Below are positions 55,166-64,000 of a stretch of 64,000 bases of DNA, one piece after another. Source of the stretch: Benincasa hispida (Eukaryota > Streptophyta > Magnoliopsida > Cucurbitales > Cucurbitaceae); NCBI RefSeq assembly GCF_009727055.1, contig NW_024063873.1, positions 62,001 to 126,000 of the forward strand, read 5' to 3'. The notes beneath the pieces were generated by a model. That model made no database searches. It was not told where the DNA came from and worked only from the letters and a program-made list of their open reading frames with translations. Positions within the stretch are counted from its first letter, which is position 1; each line of letters begins with the position of its first letter. The position numbers and the translations under genes are program-made.

Positions 55166-55988
55166 CTACCTACCCAAGTCAATGGTATCCATGTGTCGAT
55201 CTATGTCGCCTCCATAGTAAGGCTTAATCCGTTGACCATTGACTTTAAATGTGTTGTTCCCATCTAAAGTCGTTAGTTCCACTGCGCCGTGGGGAAAGGT
55301 AGTCTTGATTCGGAACGGCCCAGACCAGTGAGACTTCAACTTCCCTGGGAACAATCATAAACGTGCATTAAATAATAATACCTGTTGACCTACGACGAAT
55401 GTCCGGTCATTTATGTGGTCGTCATGCCACTTCTTGGTTTTCTCCTTATAGATCTTGGCGTTTTCATAGGCGTCCCTTCACCATTCGACCAGCTGGTTCA
55501 GTTGCAGCTTCTGGACTTTCCCCGGACTTGCTAAATCAAACTTCATCCTCTTGCATGCCCACATCGCTTTATGTTCCAACTCGAGCGGCAGATGACAAGC
55601 TTTTCCTAAAACCAGGGCATACGGGGACATGCCAATTGGTGTTTTATAGGCAATCCTGTATGCCTACAGTGCCTCATCAAGCTTGGGCAACCAATCCTTC
55701 CTAGAGGTATTGACTACCTTTTCCAAGATAGTTTTGATCTCTCGGTTAGAAATCTCTGCCTGCCCATTAGTCTGTGGCTGATAAGCAGTTGCAACTGTAT
55801 GGCTAACGTTAAATTTAGTCAACATGTTGGTGATTATGTGGTTGATAAAGTGAGAGCCCTCATCGTTAATTAAGGCCCGTGGCATCCGATATCGAGCAAA
55901 AATATTCTTCTTTAGAAACTTCGTCACTGTGGCCGCTGGCCTTAACCCATTTTGAGACGTAATCAACTACAACCATGATGTAGTAATG
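55166..55988 (-). pseudogene. Athila-like integrase core and C-terminus
   Basis: Resumes after the solo LTR with '[16 protein letters not shown]' in one frame (first catalytic Asp). A shift follows into 55664-55966 with '[20 protein letters not shown]' (where the second Asp lies; the usual SDGGSHF reads NDEGSHF) and '[20 protein letters not shown]' (catalytic Glu in QAE). Further frames carry 'EDALWAYR'-type sequence and finally 55166-55354 with 'FPGKLKSHWSGPFRIKTTFP' and 'FKVNGQRIKPYYGG', the usual integrase end. At least three frame changes are present. Confidence 0.85.
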
Positions 55989-55993
55989 ACCTT

Positions 55994-57610
55994 TGATAAC
56001 TTGTACAAATACAAGTTATTTTTGCTCTTAAGTTGGAACAACTAAGGTTTTTAATGATAAATTCTCCTCATTTTTAGAAGAAACACATGGATTTATTCAA
56101 ACATTTAAAAACTCATGCAAAAGAAGTTTTATCACTAAATATCGCGGCACTAACACATTGTATTACAGGATCTTTACAAAAAGCTAATGCATAATCAAGA
56201 AGGTGCCGCAAGAAAAGCTCTAATGCTTGGGTCATGCGTCGGAGGGAGTTCAACGTAGAGAAGATTCATTGATCCAGGCTGATTGTGTCACATCACCACT
56301 TGCAAGTATAGGCACCTGCAGCAGATGGCATCGGAAAGCTACCAAACAATAGGCGGCGTCTAAAAAATCTCCCGAGAGTCAGGCGGCTGACCAGGGCATG
56401 GACTTTAATGCTGGCCAGTATATGGACTTTAATGTTGCCCATTCACAAAGTGGACATGACCAACGCCTATAAATAGATGAAGTCCCTCCAGAGTTCATAG
56501 TTAGTCAGATAATTAATCAGTTCAGAAATTATCAAGATCCTTACTCCCTGTAATTAGTGTAGTCGTAGTTTTAGCTATGTTGTGGTGCCAAGATGATCAG
56601 AAGGGTTGAGAACCACCACCACCACCGATCAGGGAGCGTAGGAAGCCAAGCTTGAGAAAGACACTTCGTCCTCTTCTTATACAAGTGATTGTACACAACA
56701 GAATTGAGCCAAAGAGATACAAGAGATTGTACTCTGCAGCTTGACTCAATTCCTTTCATCTCATTTATCACTTTCGTTTCATTTGATTGAATATTGCTTT
56801 TGTAAAGACAATTTGCTTCTTTATAAAATTCATATATTTGATCCATCACATTTTTGTCATTGTTTATTTCTTGTTTATGTTGAATGCATTCATACTTTAT
56901 GCAAAACTTCATTTCAACCACTTAAGCCGACTTGATCACTTGGTAAAAGCATCTTTAAGTTAGATTATTCGAGAGAATAACTAAGCTGCATCAAGTAAGA
57001 CGCTTAGTACAACTAGAGATAGACTTACTGGTGTTTATTGCATTCTGTGTTAGACGCATGCATCCTATAGATAGGTTTTGCATGTTATTCGCATTGAGAA
57101 GTGTTGAATAAAGTTTAACGCATAAACAAAAGATAAGCAAATCATCCCATCTCATCCACATTACATTCTGGTTTGTGTACATTCATCTTAGACCAACGCA
57201 TCCACTCACATTACACTCCATTTTCACATGATTCATCACTCACCACTCAACTCTTTTGTATCATCTTGCACAGGCACAGCCCCTAGTGTAAATAACACAT
57301 TTCTCTTCATATATTTAGGAAAACCCTTACAATAGATACAATGCAAGGTCTGCGTTTGTTTAACTAAATCCCCGAGTTCGACCCTGGACTTTCCAGGAGC
57401 CTAAATTAGATTTATACTTGGGTCTGGTTTAGGAAAACTTGAATGTCATTAGAATGAGTGTTGTGCATTCTATTGCATTTCTCTAACGCACCAACGTGTT
57501 ACAAATACTTAAACGCATCAAAGCATCAACGCATCACTTATCTTAGAACCTATTCTTACAATTTACTTTGTACAATACACTTCTAGAGCGAAACACGATA
57601 ACAACGAACA
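55994..57610 (+). mobile_element. Solo LTR of a related Athila-like family, inserted in integrase
   Basis: Runs from TGATAACTTGTACAAATAC to AACGAACA with a perfect 5-bp duplication, acctt, at 55989-55993 and 57611-57615. Removing it and one duplication makes the integrase reading contiguous. Its start closely resembles the start of the host element's LTR read on the minus strand (TGATAACTTGTAGAAATAC), so the families are related and this copy is in the opposite orientation. Inside are the 'gcgtta/aacgca' words common to this group and the 'acccaagtataaat' block on its minus strand. There is no interior, so it is a product of LTR-LTR recombination. Confidence 0.9.
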
Positions 57611-57615
57611 ACCTT

Positions 57616-58986
57616 CTGATGGTGGAAATGGGCCCATGAAATTGATTCCCCAAACATCAAATAATTCAACCTCTAAGATTGACATCAAGGGAATTTCATT
57701 TCTTTTAGACATATTCCCCGTTCTCTGGCATCTATCGCACTGAACAACGTGGGCATGGGTATCCTTAAATAGTGTTGGCAAGAAATAGCCACTCTGCAAG
57801 ACCTTTGCGGCAGTCTGCTGCCCCTCAAAATGTCCTCCATAAGGGGACTCATGACACAGCTCCAGAATGTGCTTGACTTCGTGCTCAGGAATGCATCGAC
57901 GTAATATGTGACCAGGTCCAAGTCGATATAGGAATGGGTCGTCCCAGAAATAGAATTTGACGTCATGTCTTAGTTTCTTCTTCTGCTGGTAAGTATAGTC
58001 ATCTGGTATTTGACCACAGACGATGAAGTTCACAATGTTCGCATACCAGGGAACATTAATATCTACTGACATCAGCAGCTCATCGGGGAATCTTTCCTCA
58101 ATATCTTTTTCTTTCCCCTGAACCTCGCCGTTTTCCAATCTTGACAAATGATCAGCGACTTGGTTCTCGGTGCCCTTTCGATCTTTGATTTCTAGGTCAA
58201 ACTCTTGCAGGAGCAACACCCACAGTATAAGCCTTGGTTTCGCATCCTTCTTTGTCATCAGATATTTAATCGCAGAGTGATCAATATACACCACAACGTT
58301 TGTTCCGACTAAGTACTGTCGAAATTTTTCTAGTGAAAATACCACTGCGAGCATTTCCTTCTCCGTGGTTGTATAATTCTCCTGTGCATCATTCAACGTT
58401 TTACTCGCATAGTAGATCGAATGCAATACCTTATCCTTGCATTGACTCAACATTGTGCCCACTACATAACCGCTAGCATCACACATCAATGCAAATGGTT
58501 GCGTCCAATCTGGCGCAATAAAAATGGGTGTGGTGATGAGCGCATCTTTCAATGTGTTGAATGCTTCAGTGCACGCATCATCAAAATTATATTCACGGTC
58601 AGCTTCAAGGACCGCACTTAGGGGCCTTGCGATCTGGGAAAAGTTCCAAATAAATCTTCGATAAAACCCAGCATGTCCCAGAAAGCTCCTAAATGTTTTC
58701 ACATTCACTGGTGGAGGTAGCTTGGAAATTGCGTTGATTTTCGCCTGATTGACTTCCAATCCTGCCTTCGAGATCTTATGACCCAGAACAATCCCTTCTT
58801 CAACCATAAAGTGGCATTTTTTCCAATTCAAAACAAGATTCGTTGCCACACATCTCTTCAAGACCTTCTCGAGATTAGCTAAACAAGAGTTATAATTATT
58901 GCCGAAAACTAAAAAATCGTCCATGAATACTTCGACTGACTCCTCCAAGTAATCTGAAAAGATCACCATCATACATCATTGGAAAG
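57616..58986 (-). pseudogene. Athila-like RT (C-terminal), RNase H and integrase zinc domain
   Basis: One uninterrupted frame from 58972 to the solo LTR. RT: '[19 protein letters not shown]' (catalytic FMDD), '[18 protein letters not shown]', '[20 protein letters not shown]'. RNase H: '[18 protein letters not shown]' (Asp), '[20 protein letters not shown]' (Glu), '[18 protein letters not shown]' (Asp), '[11 protein letters not shown]'. Integrase zinc domain: '[10 protein letters not shown]' and '[10 protein letters not shown]', then '[17 protein letters not shown]', where the solo LTR begins. A TGA lies at the very start of this piece, next to the gap. It is the longest preserved gene segment in the window. 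Confidence 0.92.
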
Positions 58987-59508
58987 NNNNNNNNNNNNNN
59001 NNNNNNNNNNNNNNNNNNNNNNNNNNNNNNNNNNNNNNNNNNNNNNNNNNNNNNNNNNNNNNNNNNNNNNNNNNNNNNNNNNNNNNNNNNNNNNNNNNNN
59101 NNNNNNNNNNNNNNNNNNNNNNNNNNNNNNNNNNNNNNNNNNNNNNNNNNNNNNNNNNNNNNNNNNNNNNNNNNNNNNNNNNNNNNNNNNNNNNNNNNNN
59201 NNNNNNNNNNNNNNNNNNNNNNNNNNNNNNNNNNNNNNNNNNNNNNNNNNNNNNNNNNNNNNNNNNNNNNNNNNNNNNNNNNNNNNNNNNNNNNNNNNNN
59301 NNNNNNNNNNNNNNNNNNNNNNNNNNNNNNNNNNNNNNNNNNNNNNNNNNNNNNNNNNNNNNNNNNNNNNNNNNNNNNNNNNNNNNNNNNNNNNNNNNNN
59401 NNNNNNNNNNNNNNNNNNNNNNNNNNNNNNNNNNNNNNNNNNNNNNNNNNNNNNNNNNNNNNNNNNNNNNNNNNNNNNNNNNNNNNNNNNNNNNNNNNNN
59501 NNNNNNNN
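58987..59508. other. Assembly gap (N block) inside Athila-like RT
   Basis: 522 N. The codons on the two sides are directly adjacent in the RT protein, with no base missing between them. See findings. Confidence 0.95.
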
Positions 59509-59610
59509 TGCCTGGCGCATTGCAGAGTCCAAAAACGGCACGCGACGGAATGCAAAACGTACCAAATGGGCACGTGAAGGTGGTTTATCTTTGGATGAGT
59601 GCATCTTTCT
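59509..59610 (-). pseudogene. Athila-like RT, piece upstream of the gap
   Basis: The minus strand encodes, in two frames, the RT region before the gap: 'FAFRRVP' in one and 'GLCNAPG' in the next, with one extra T in a T run between them. RT sequence further upstream (normally about 200 residues) is not recognisable in 59611-59880, so the N-terminal RT part is probably deleted. Confidence 0.7.
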
Positions 59611-59884
59611 TCTCCTTACTTAGCGAAGTAGAAATGATAACCAGTAACGTGTTGTTATCTACTAAGTAAGCATACTTGAGGTGTACAGGCAACGGCTTCA
59701 ACTCTAGCACGGGTGGTTCTTCCAAGGATGGCTTAGTGCGTTGTGAAGTTCATTCAGATAACTTGAGTGGTTCAAAATTTGATTCAACGTGAATTGCGGC
59801 GCAATCCTCCTCCCATATTGCGCCGATTCCAAATTCTTCTTCCTAAAATTCTTTCAGGGGTTCATGCCAAGGTTCTTCCCATAA

Positions 59885-60325
59885 TTACTCAATATATTGG
59901 CAATTCTCCATATCACTTGGGTACTTCAACGCATTGAAAATGTTGAACTTTACTTCCTGATAATCAACTCTGATGGTGAGTTCTCCTTTTTGCACATCGA
60001 TCAATGCTCGCCCTGTTGCAAGAAATGCGCGACCCAAGATGATGGGTACTTCTCTGTCAGCTTCGTAATCCAATATGATAAAGTCCGCCAGGAAGATAAA
60101 CTTGTCCACTTGCATGAGTACATCCTGTATTTTGCCCTCAGGCTTCGTTATCGATCTATCGGCCAACTGTAATATGATCGTGGTTGGTCTTGCGTTGCCG
60201 ATATCCAGCTTCTTAAAGATTGATAAGGGTATTAGATTTATGCTCGCCCCTAAATCGCACAGTGCATTCCCGACCTTCTTCCCTCCTATTGAGCAGGGCA
60301 ATGTAAAACTCTCAGGGTCCTTCAT
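59885..60325 (-). pseudogene. Athila-like aspartic protease
   Basis: 146 uninterrupted codons: 'FTLPCSIGGKKVGNALCDLG' leading to the active site 'CDLGASINLIPLSIF' (Asp-Leu-Gly-Ala), then 'LADRSITKPEGKIQDVLMQV', 'FIILDYEADREVPIILGRAF' (the flap and ILGR motifs) and 'GELTIRV'. All conserved parts of a retropepsin are in place. It would cut the Gag-Pol polyprotein. The frame ends at 59885, where an acidic linker to RT follows with stops (59700-59880). Confidence 0.88.
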
Positions 60326-60606
60326 TTTGGTGGGGATATTGTTTTGAAACAGTGCACTACATTCATACGTTAATGCAACTGTTTCATTCTCCCGATCTTT
60401 CTTTTGTTAGAAAGTATATCCTTGAGAAATTTTACATAGTTCGGCATCTTTTCCAAAGCTTCTATTAAGGGAATATTGATGTGTAATTGTCGGAGAATGT
60501 CCAAGAACCTCTAAAATTGCTTACTATCATCTTTCTTCTTCAGCCTGGACGGGAAAGGTGGAGGATCCCGTCGTACTTCTTGTCTAGTTGGCTGTTTGTT
60601 GAGGTT

Positions 60607-60897
60607 CTATTCTTGCTGTGTTTCATTAGCTGGAGGTTGCATTGATTTAAAATTCAAGTCTTGAGGAGCTTCATCTTTTGTAGGTATACTTACTTCTGGA
60701 CTGGTAATTTTTCCATTACTGATTGATTGGTCATCATCAACAGTTAGATCTACTGGTCTTGTTGTTGGATCTGGTACAAGTGGCATAAGGGCTGTTGTTT
60801 TACCACTTCTCAATGTCACTGCATGGCATTTCTCTTTACCTCGTGGCCCCGATGCTCCTGAACTGGTAGGCAGCGTACCAGGCGCTTTATTTTTCAA
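60607..60897 (-). pseudogene. Athila-like linker between gag and protease
   Basis: 96 codons: 'RGKEKCHAVTLRSGKTTALM' followed by an acidic Thr/Pro-rich stretch. The ALTLRSGK-type motif before protease is typical in this lineage. It has no fold of its own. Confidence 0.7.
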
Positions 60898-61365
60898 CTC
60901 AATTGCAAGTCATTCAATCTGTTCTTCCAAACCTCTAAGGGAGTCAGCTTGCGATTGTCTAATTTCCTCGCTCTTTTCAATATAATGCTTCAATAAAGTC
61001 TCCAAAGACGAGGTACTGCAAGAGGTATCATATAAGAACAGTCGGTCATAGGGTGGTATACTTTGAGGGTTACCTGGACTACAGTCCGAATTAATGAAGA
61101 CCAGAGGGTTGCCTCGATCCCCTTGATAACTATTCTGATGGAAACTATGGCTCCCCTGGTTGTGATTCCCGTCCCAACTTAAAGTTGGGTGATCCTACCA
61201 ACAAGGGTTATAGATGTTGCCAAATGACTCATTATAGACAGAATATATGGCCTGTTGATTCCACAGGTAGACTTCTGCTGGATGTCCCTCCCCACATTAA
61301 ACGCAATTCATTGGGGCCACGTGCGTCAACGTATTAACTTGCGTTGAACCTTAAGAGAGATTTCT

Positions 61366-62111
61366 CTATTGATTAGCCATCGTCTGAAGGAGTGAGGTCA
61401 TCATGGTCATTGGATCTACCAGTGTGCTCATTGTATTAGTTAACACATTGGCACTTTCTACTCTTTCTTGCTCCAAACCACTTTCCTCAAACCCAATATC
61501 AATCCACTCATCAGAATGTCGCAAAATGCGATCTAATATGCTCTTGGCTTCCATATATGATCTATCCATTAATCCTCCTGCTGTGGAGGCATCGGAAACT
61601 TCTTGCATTGATTGATTTAAGCCATTGTAAAAGTCTCCATTAGAATGCTATTGGGAATCCCGATATGCGGACAACTCTTCACTGACTGTTTGAAACGCAC
61701 CCAGGCGGTGCTCAAAGTTTCATAACCCTTTTTCTCAAAATTCAACACATCCCTCCGTCTCCTTGCATTGACGGCTAGAGGGAAGAATCTATTCATGAAC
61801 CTGTCAACCAACTATTCCCATGCATTAATCTCATCCGGCTCTAATGATTGAGCCCATCTCTTTGCTTCATCCTGTAGTGTATACAAGAAAAGATATAACC
61901 TAAGTCCTTTTTAAGTCACACCAGGCATGGGGAATGCATTGCACATGTCTACAGAACTCGTCAAATGCGCATGTGGGTCTTCTCCTTGTAATCCTCCGAA
62001 TTGACCCACATTCTGAATCATCTGCAGCATAATCGGTCTTATTTCAAAGCTTACACTCTCCTCAATCGTTGGTCTTGAAATTCCTGATGAGAAGTTATAT
62101 AAATTTGGCAC
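61366..62111 (-). pseudogene. Athila-like gag
   Basis: Three minus-strand frames in order. 61911-62111 has 'QMIQNVGQFGGLQGEDPHAH' and 'MCNAFPMPGV'. 61617-61811 has 'FMNRFFPLAVNARRRRDVLN' and 'FEKKGYETLSTAWVRFKQSV'. 61366-61608 has 'DRSYMEAKSILDRILRHSDE'. The first two are the retrotransposon gag (capsid) pattern of this lineage (GxxxEDP..H, F.P......R..I..F.Q...E....AW.RFK). Stops lie at 61910 and 61616. A following segment (about 61150-61350) is poor in coding capacity and no intact zinc knuckle was found. Confidence 0.85.
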
Positions 62112-62411
62112 CGATAGTCTCTCATTGGGACGTTGCAGTCAGCAGCAAGAAATATAGAATCTTGCACTGGCCAATTCTCCCTTTGATTCCCTGTTGGTGC
62201 CTTGTTATTATTAGTCATGCTTCTTCACCACTTAATTCGGCCCTGATGTGCTTCCGCTCGAATAATACACCTGATCTATGGGTCCACTTAGAATATCTAG
62301 ATCACTCCAGAGCTCATAAGCTGTCAGACTGCTCTTCGCGATAAACAGCCAGTACAAAGAGATCTGTCTTGCAAATTATCACAAACATATTCAACAATAA
62401 CCATTAACCAA

Positions 62412-62429
62412 TCCTCGGCAACGGCGCCA
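62412..62429 (-). promoter_or_regulatory. Primer-binding site, Asp tRNA type
   Basis: The minus strand reads TGGCGCCGTTGCCGAGGA six bases inside the 5' LTR. The end of plant Asp tRNA is complementary to TGGCGCCGTTGCCGGGGA, so there is one mismatch. Confidence 0.88.
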
Positions 62430-62435
62430 TAAACT

Positions 62436-63655
62436 TATAACACATAAAATTAATCTTCTTCTTTATACTTATTCTTATGTCATACAATGCATGGATGACA
62501 TGCGATGATGCAATGATATGCGATACTACTTCTAGATGTATTCGTTTTTAACGAAATGCTTGTAGTATGCTATACGTTGTCATAAGTTTCCTTGCGTTGA
62601 ATCCAAGTATAATTCCACCGCAAGTTTCTCGAAGTGATCCGAGGTCGAACACAGGGATTGTTTTAGGTTAATTGTGATACGTTCGAGATATATACAACTG
62701 GGGGTTTTTCAATTTAATAAAAGTTGTGTTTATACAGGTATAAAAAATTGCAGTAAAGTAAAATATGCGGTAAAGTAAAATCTGCGGTAAAATAAAGTTG
62801 CGGTAATAAAATAAAATGCGATAAAAGTAAGCCTAAGCTATGATGATACAAGATATAGGTTACATGATACATGATACCGAGTTTGAGACTGACTTGCTCA
62901 ACCGGTAGAGTTGATCTAGGTACAAAGCTTCACGGTGGGGATTTGGAATGATTCACCCTGAGACTCACCTCTCGGCCTTACCTCTTTTCTTCCCAGATCT
63001 TCTTCGATCAGCACTCAGATCAGCCTTTCTCTCGATATATAAATATCAAAATAGCCTCGTATCAAGTATATCTTTCAGTGAATTCACTGAAGGTATTTAT
63101 AGATGAATGCTCTGACTCTCTGCCGTGTGGTCCCCACTTTATTGTTATGGAAATTTCAAAAATGGTGGAATAAATATTCCTTCTGTTATGCAATCAATCC
63201 GTTGAAAATGCACAACGGTTAGTTGTACATGTTTCAAAATCCTCCGTGATTGCGTTGCTCATTTGCATCTTTCGGTCGTGTGCCCGCATGCGGTATTGTT
63301 TTTTATTACCGCATGCGGTTGAAGTTGCGTTGATCTCAAAGCTCTTGATCGATTGTCGCATGCGCCGTCATTGCATTGATTGTCTATTCATTCTTGAATG
63401 ATGGACGCACTGCGACGTAGATGCGTTAATCTTTTTCTCTTGAGCCATGAACGCATACGGTGACTTGATATCCTGTAAAACAAACTTGAAGTATTCTTTT
63501 CTACTATCGCAATGGTGTCAGTGGGTGTATTGACGACAATTTATAATTCCTGCATTTCTCAGCCAATTTCCATACACTTGACGCAACTTTCCTCACTTTT
63601 GGCTGCAATAACTAAATAAAGCAGTATAAATAACTTTTATTTCTACTAGTTACCA
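62436..63655 (-). repeat. Athila-like element 5' LTR (internally deleted)
   Basis: 1220 bases, otherwise colinear with the 3' LTR. The first two bases TA should be TG. The deletion joins 'gagactgact' to 'tgctcaac', and the shared word gact sits at the junction. The other boundary reads GTTACCA. Confidence 0.92.
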
Positions 63656-64000
63656 ACGACAGCGAGATTTTATGGACGATTGGCTTTACTTAGCAGCGAC
63701 AACGAGAGGTGTTGTTCCTTGACGTGAGCAAGATAAAGAGAAGAAGATTTCTTCAAGAGGTATGTCTCTCGTTCCTTTATTTTTTTTGTTAAAAACATGT
63801 TGTAATTTGTTAGTAGATGCATAACTTGTATGTTAGTGAATGCGGTATTTCTATCACAATGAATTTGGAACGATCTTGCTTCTGATCATAAGTACTCTTT
63901 GATAAGAGTTCCATCCCCTTCGTTGAAGCAGCTTCTTCGTCTTCATCCATTAAGTAAATGTAATGAGTCGCCGCCTTCTTCTCATTGCCTTGTTTCTTGT
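63656..64000 (+). repeat. Copia C 3' LTR, right part
   Basis: From 'agaagatttcttcaagaggt' to 'tttggaacgatcttgctt' this follows 1185-1370, the same LTR in the fragment at the window start. It is therefore the continuation of 49647-51508 across the gypsy insertion. The window ends before a primer site could be seen. Confidence 0.75.

Larger units (their letters stand above)
51509..63655 (-). mobile_element. Athila-like Ty3/gypsy retrotransposon, 12.1 kb
   Basis: LTRs at 51509-53394 and 62436-63655 flank gag, protease, RT, RNase H and integrase in gypsy order on the minus strand. The primer site at 62412-62429 matches the 3' end of plant Asp tRNA, the primer of Athila/Tat elements. The protease segment 'ALCDLGASINLIPLSIF' is typical of the same lineage. 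A solo LTR of 1.6 kb (55994-57610) and an N block (58987-59508) interrupt pol. The flanking bases gatac and acgac are not a duplication. It interrupts a copia LTR (49647-51508 and 63656-64000). Confidence 0.92.

Noticed and set aside
58421..58621. 66-codon plus-strand frame inside the Athila-like RNase H
   Set aside because: Shadow of the well-supported minus-strand pol frame.

Overview
This is AT-rich nuclear DNA of a flowering plant. It is almost entirely stacked and nested transposable elements, and no intact host gene is visible. The plant-type elements (Ty1/copia with initiator-Met-tRNA primer sites, Athila-like and Del/Tekay-like Ty3/gypsy, and a Mutator-like element carrying a ULP1 cysteine protease gene) indicate a eudicot. 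The style of the copia polyproteins and the ULP1-bearing Mutator element suggest a cucurbit, but that is inference from memory of these families. Two N blocks (11130-11517 and 58987-59508) interrupt the assembly.

Left part (1-13311): a copia LTR fragment (1-1370) is followed by about 3.7 kb with no recognisable gene. Next is a complete short Mutator-like element (5140-6652) with inverted ends and a perfect 9-bp target duplication (agaaagaat). The only recognised host gene is a minus-strand pseudogene resembling the Gly/Pro/Tyr-rich EF-hand proteins CML49/CML50 (parts at 7042-7317 and 12404-12600). Its intron region holds a 4.8-kb minus-strand copia element (7344-12173). A copia LTR fragment (12829-13311) closes this part.

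Middle part (13312-39023): a nested stack. A Del/Tekay-like gypsy LTR (13312 to 34242, in three pieces) holds a solo LTR (13348-15704, duplication ttaat) and a 15.6-kb Mutator-like element (16311-31921) with inverted ends of about 300 bp. That Mutator element carries a DUF1985-ULP1 protease gene on the minus strand. A complete 10.1-kb copia element (19341-29429, duplication gatat) sits in one of that gene's introns. After the gypsy LTR come its primer site, a decayed interior, the end of its integrase (35894-36060), and then an Athila-like gypsy remnant (36061-39023).

Right part (39024-64000): a plus-strand copia element shares its 5' LTR (39792-41619) with the 3' end of another copy. It runs to a truncated 3' LTR (47912-49147) and has an unexplained insert of about 0.78 kb (44714-45490). 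A third copia end (49148-49646) leads into an LTR that is split (49647-51508 and 63656-64000) by a 12.1-kb minus-strand Athila-like gypsy element (51509-63655). That gypsy element is itself broken in its integrase by a solo LTR of a related family in the opposite orientation (55994-57610, duplication acctt).

Every element gene seen carries stops, frameshifts or gaps, so none is expected to be autonomous. The main value of the window is its readable insertion order, the ULP1-bearing Mutator element with a preserved catalytic spacing, and several structural oddities listed as findings.
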